Source: Camellia lanceoleosa
Lineage: Eukaryota > Streptophyta > Magnoliopsida > Ericales > Theaceae
Length of the DNA: 64,000 bases
Direction of reading: 5' to 3'
Assembly: GCA_025200525.1 (NCBI GenBank)
Contig: CM045758.1
Coordinates: 167,798,261 to 167,862,260, forward strand
The first letter of the stretch is position 1, and the number at the start of each line of letters is the position of its first letter. Made by a program: the position numbers and the translations under genes. This document shows, one piece after another, positions 60,101 through 64,000 of this stretch. Below the pieces are notes generated by a model that searched no databases, was not told the origin of the DNA, and worked only from the letters and a program-made list of their open reading frames with translations.

Positions 60101-62210
60101 TCTACTCAAGCGTGACTTTCATCGCTCGAGCAGACTACAAGCTACAGTAAAAATACTGGATGCTCAAAATTTACGCTCGACGGGCACTCGACCCCCGCTC
60201 GAGCGTGAGACACAAGTCCTCGCTCGAGCGTGAACTATCTCACTTGAGCGGACTGTAAACTCATGCAAAGTACTGGATACACGAATTTCACGCTCAAGCT
60301 TCACTTATGTCGCTCGAGCGGACTTCATGATCCAGAGTGTACGCTCGAGCGTGGAGTTCCTCGCTCGAGCGTGAGTCCAAATTTTGGAAATTCCAGATTT
60401 GAACCTCAAGCTCAATACCAAGTTTAAATGCATCAAATTCGATCCTCTTGGGCTAATTTTCTGGAAAACACTTGTAAACTCATAGTATAACATGATTCAA
60501 AGCTCAATTTGAGAAATCAAAGCCTAAAGGTAAGTTAATTAAATACAAACTTTAGCTCAAAACTCAAGAACATGGGAATTAATGCAAAACTCATATATAC
60601 ATGAGTTCTAATGACTTCAAAGCTTCTAAAACATGCTCCAAAGGGCCAATTATTTCAAAAGCATGGTGAATTCAAGGACTAGAACAATAATATGGACATG
60701 CATGCAAGAATTTCCATGAAAACAACTCAAAACTCAACAATGTAGACATGCATGCAAGATTAAAGCCTCAATTCAACATTTTAAAGCAAATTCTTGACTT
60801 AGACCACTCATTAACCATGGACTATGCAAGATACAACTCAAATACATAAATGAGAGGATGGAACACCAACCTTAAGTCTAGAATGCAAGATGTACAAGCT
60901 CAAGTGGCACAATTAACCTTCAATTCTTCTAGTTCCAAGCCAAATCTCAAATGAAGCTAAGGTTTCTCCTCTCTCACTCCCTCCTACGGTTTGCTCATGA
61001 GAAATGGCTGAAGAAATTATGTCTAAGTGTGATAAGGCTTCAATATAGTCTTAGGTAGTGGCCCACTAAGTGGTAGTTTGGTAAATAAGGCCAGCTTTTA
61101 CAATTTAGCATTATTTAATCTAATTTAATCATACCAATTCAAACTTCAATTAAGTATACCATAAAATCACATTAATCCTAATTAGTACAAAACATTAATC
61201 AATTTTAGATTCGGCTGCCGATAAGACCTTCAATTCGCAATTTAAAGCATAACACACGAACAGATCATTTAAACGACAAACAGATAGATATGCAAATAAC
61301 ACAATATATTCATGCAATTAATTCGGGATTTCAGTCTAGTCATTACTTATCAGTTCAGTCACAGTTTAGCAGTAAGCAGTGGTCTTATCAGTAAACAATA
61401 GTGAGGGTTGTTACAATATCCGAGTGACGGCACCTCTTACCCCAGGCGTGGCTCGAGCTGTGCCGGAGGTTACTGCTGCTGCTGCTGGGGTTGTTAATGT
61501 GCCTGCTGGAGGTGCCCCTGCTGTTACGCCTATTCTTGGATTTGTTATGATCCCCATTGAGATCGTATACATGTGTTCGGATGGAGTGATCGAGCAGATC
61601 CCACTTAAGCACATCGAGGAGAGGGATCGCAGGCTAGTGTTTGCCCCTGGTGTCGAGCAGGTACACATTTCTTTATACTAGTCCATATTGCACTTTAGCT
61701 TGTTTTCTGCCATTTTTATTCATTATCTGCTATTATTTCTGCCTACCTTTCTCAGATTCTATTCTTTTGCAGATACCCCCGGGCATTTGGTGATGAGCTC
61801 CTTCGGATGATCGACCGACTACTTCTCATGGTACAGAGGAAACAGACTGCCTTAGTCACCCATGGGATCGAGGTACATTCTATCTACGGTTTACTATTGT
61901 TGCCATACTGTACACTTCTGTTCACTCCTATTGATATCTATCCTCTTTTCAGCTTGAGCCGGCGCCAGCAGTGCCTGTAGGACTTTTCGCAGCCAGTAAA
62001 CGGAGATGGGGCCCAGTGAGAGGCTGAGGAGGAGCCGATCGGAGGAGAGGTCGAGTGAGGCAGCGCTTTCCTTTCAAGGAGTCTTTTGACGGGTTCACGA
62101 CCCCCGAAGGCGAGAGAGAGGAGATTAACTTGCAGTCGAGCAGCCCTAGCGATGACAACGATGCACCTCCTCCGCAGTTGAAGAGGAAGAGAGCCAAGAT
62201 GGGCTACTGA
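57154..62210 (+). pseudogene. Plant mobile domain (PMD) gene, spliced, interrupted by a solo LTR
   Basis: Exons from splice-like sites: 57154-57408 (MASDEVPILNPTAG...), 57520-58173 (HWYERLPAEVRTLVNAAGFG, LVERWWDTTDSFHF, MTLTLDDFSMLTGL, MVRYSWFLEHF), 58282-58449, 58685-58965 continuing at 61416-61660 (the solo LTR lies between), 61773-61872 and 61953-62210 (ends LKRKRAKMGY). The wwDTT...FHF...EMTLTLDDFSMLTGL pattern is the PMD signature, shared by MAIN/MAIL-type host proteins and by genes carried in some transposons. In-frame TAG at 57841, 57847, 57955, 58060 and 58159, and TGA at 58399, inactivate it. It is antisense to the neighbouring gag. Whether it was a host gene or element cargo cannot be settled here; the setting favours cargo. 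Confidence 0.85.
58966..61415 (-). repeat. Solo LTR related to the gypsy element at 1-8965
   Basis: On the minus strand it starts TGTAACAACCCTCACTATTG at 61415 and ends near 58966 after GATGCTAAACCCATAGG. It is collinear with the 6618-8965 LTR (shared landmarks: CTATTGGATGTACCACATAT, GGGCTTTAGCTCACT, CGCTCGAGCG cluster, CATGCATGTC). It is clearly diverged. There is no PBS or internal sequence at its 3' side, so it is a solo LTR. It splits a PMD exon. The flanking bases do not form an obvious 5-bp duplication (aactt or ttcac against atatc). Confidence 0.88.
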
Positions 62211-62768
62211 TGACGATGATGATTTTGCTTTTGTTTTGCTGTTGCTTTCGTTTTGCTATGTCGTTAAAAAAAACTAGCTTCGAATAGACCTTTGTTTTTG
62301 AAGACTTTTGTTTTGTTTTGTTTTGTAAAACAATGATCAGGGCTGGACCTGCCAGTTATAAAAGACAAGTTTTTGTTGAATGATTTCCTTGCACAATATG
62401 ATGAATAACATTTGCATACGATGAACGGTGTAACTCTTGCATTGTAAGCTTTGGAACTGTGAATGCTTTGTTCTTGAATTGATTCACGAATCGGATAACG
62501 ACTTACAATCGGTCAAAATGTAAAATACAACTTGATAATAAAAAAATGAAATGTAAATAACTCACAAACACTAAAAAACACTTGGTACAAACGAAACAAG
62601 ACTCAAAAGAATGGTCATAGTCCATCCGAACAAATGCCAGCTTCTACTGCAACTGCACTGAACTCGACCAGCACCATGACCTAGCCGAACTTCACTAATG
62701 CATGGCTGACTATTAGTGTGATATCGGTCAGCACTGTCCAACTATCATGCTTAGCTCTTTCTCAAACT
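62211..62768. other. Intergenic region upstream of the DUF7745-like gene
   Basis: No coding region is seen. It is likely the 3' region of the PMD gene followed by the promoter of the next gene. Confidence 0.5.
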
Positions 62769-62777
62769 CTATAAATA
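62769..62777 (+). promoter_or_regulatory. TATA box of the DUF7745-like gene
   Basis: CTATAAATA lies 66 bp upstream of the ATG at 62835, in a good plant TATA context (CTCTATAAATAGTGC). Confidence 0.65.
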
Positions 62778-62834
62778 GTGCTCCTATGCTGTTTTTCTGG
62801 CAAACTCACAAATCTTTGATATTTTGCTCTCAAG

Positions 62835-64000
62835 ATGAAGATATTGCTTGTTAATAGGCTTCGAGACTGGATAGCCACTTTGGATGGCTTGGAAAAGGTG
62901 AATTTCTGCAGTTTTGGCTTAAACGCCCTTTTTCCTTTGAGCTGCACTTCTCTTTGCTTTCCATTTCTCCATGCCACGATTCGATGTTGGAACCCAGTTA
63001 CACATGTATTTAGCTTTGGGGGATAAGAAATATGCCCGACAATTGAAGAATTTTAGGCATTAATGGAATCCCGACACTATGAGGAAATCATAGCTTAGTC
63101 TCGTTTTGGCCACGTCCAAGCTTTGGGACGGATGTGTGGGCTCACTTTACAAGAGGCTCGATCTTTGGTTTACAATAGAGAGCTGGATATTCCCAGCCCG
63201 ATTCATCGATTTTCTGACGTCGGTGATCGAAGCGACCTTTTCTGGCGAGGCTTTCAGGAATATACCCTTTGCTTATGTATGCTTGCTCATTTCCTTCTTA
63301 CCCTAAGTTTCGGCGGGTCCAGCATTCGGTTGGTCAAAGTGGCTCAAGGTTTGAAGGAAGGCAAGAGTTGTATTGGCTTGGTGCTGGCCGAGACTTTGAT
63401 GGGCTTAGGCACTTTTCATTGGCGGGAGACTACCAGATTCACGAGGAGTCCACCACTCCTTCAGGTAATGTTTCCTATCCTTTCTCATATGTGTTTCTCA
63501 CATCACTCAGCACTCATGCTCAATTTTTCTCTCAAAACCCTTTTCTTACTTTTCTCTCATCATAGATCTCTCTATTCTTTAATCTCTCTTTTCTTTCATT
63601 CCTTCCCAAGTGTGGCTTATGGATAAGCTGAAGGTAGTGGACTCTTGCCCTGAGTACTCAGCTCAAGGCTATTTCATCTGCCACCGAATAGTGGATTTCC
63701 CGAATGACGGATGGTGGTGCCACTGGATGTGCAACAGATCTGCTGTTGACATTGCTTGGTGTTGTCCTTGGCTTAATTTGACCGAGATGAGCTACAACAT
63801 GACTCCGCAACCTAGGATTCAGCTAATCAGCCTCACACAGTGTGTATTCTACTTTCCTTTCTGGTTCAGATGTCAGTTTAAGCATGATCAGACCCGCCCA
63901 AAATAGTGGGTAGAGTATACGATTTCATTTCCCATCCGAGGTTCACACTTGGCTAGGTATCTCACTGCTAGGAGGATGAGAGAGCTTCTGGCCCCTGCCT
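62835..64000 (+). pseudogene. DUF7745-like retroelement-associated gene, continues off window
   Basis: Exon 1 (62835-63464) begins MKILLVNRLRDWIATLDGLE. It carries RCWNPVTHVFSFGG followed by EICPTIEEF, the pattern W-P-x2-H-x-F-x-FG...PTxEEY seen in DUF7745-type proteins of plant Ty3/gypsy elements. GHVQALGRMCGLTLQEARSL follows, then LYWLGAGRDFDGLRHFSLAG after a frameshift near 63290. The donor is TTCAG|GTAATG and the acceptor CCCAAG at 63610. Exon 2 starts in the frame reading WLMDKLKVVDSCPEYS and continues past a TAG at 63904-63906 to the window end. Stops in exon 1 (about 63028 TAA, 63053 TAG, 63094 TAG) break it. A deleted copy lies at 53290-53660. The function of the family is unknown. 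Confidence 0.7.

Overview
The window is nuclear DNA from a flowering plant, probably a eudicot. The evidence is AT-rich intergenic sequence packed with plant-type transposable elements (Ty3/gypsy Tekay-like and Tat-like, Ty1/copia, CACTA/En-Spm, hAT, Stowaway and Tourist-like MITEs), GT-AG introns and one GC-rich plant RING-H2 gene. I see no rRNA or tRNA genes, no bacterial operons and no CRISPR array. Only one intact host gene is supportable: an ATL-type RING-H2 E3 ligase gene on the minus strand (36760-37314).

Layout. 1-8965: a Ty3/gypsy element with its 5' LTR cut by the window edge, a decayed gag-pol of chromovirus type and a full 3' LTR. 8966-13482: a minus-strand Ty1/copia remnant (gag, PBS and one LTR) with no recognisable pol. 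13611-14363: a hAT MITE with an 8-bp target duplication. 15730-23519: a structurally complete CACTA transposon with matching TTA duplications. Its TNP2 catalytic core is missing, and the last intron of its TnpA-like gene holds ten full copies of an exactly 178-bp satellite. 26.58-29.13 kb: a fold-back, GC-rich and palindrome-rich array. 29.9-42.1 kb: AT-rich DNA with many MITEs around the ATL gene. 42143-45387: a hAT element with a broken zinc-finger/DUF4371 transposase gene.

46.6-64 kb is occupied largely by degenerate Tat/Ogre-like Ty3/gypsy sequence. On the minus strand there is an LTR (48001-51160) flanked by a PPT on one side and a PBS-like site on the other, plus gag and RT N-terminal fragments (55.1-56.6 kb). 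On the plus strand, antisense to gag, there are two spliced gene remnants: a plant-mobile-domain (PMD) gene (57154-62210) and a second retroelement-associated gene (DUF7745-like, 62835 to beyond the window), with a smaller copy of the latter at 53.3 kb. The PMD gene is split by a solo LTR related to the LTRs of the gypsy element at the start of the window.

How it fits together: most of the window is nested and decaying mobile DNA. Premature stops in the PMD and DUF7745-like genes are nearly all TAG or TGA, as expected from cytosine deamination in methylated CHG/CG sites. The observations most worth following are the 178-bp intronic satellite in the CACTA element, the 20-bp perfect palindrome array at 27-29 kb, and the antisense PMD/DUF7745-like gene pair beside Tat-like gag.
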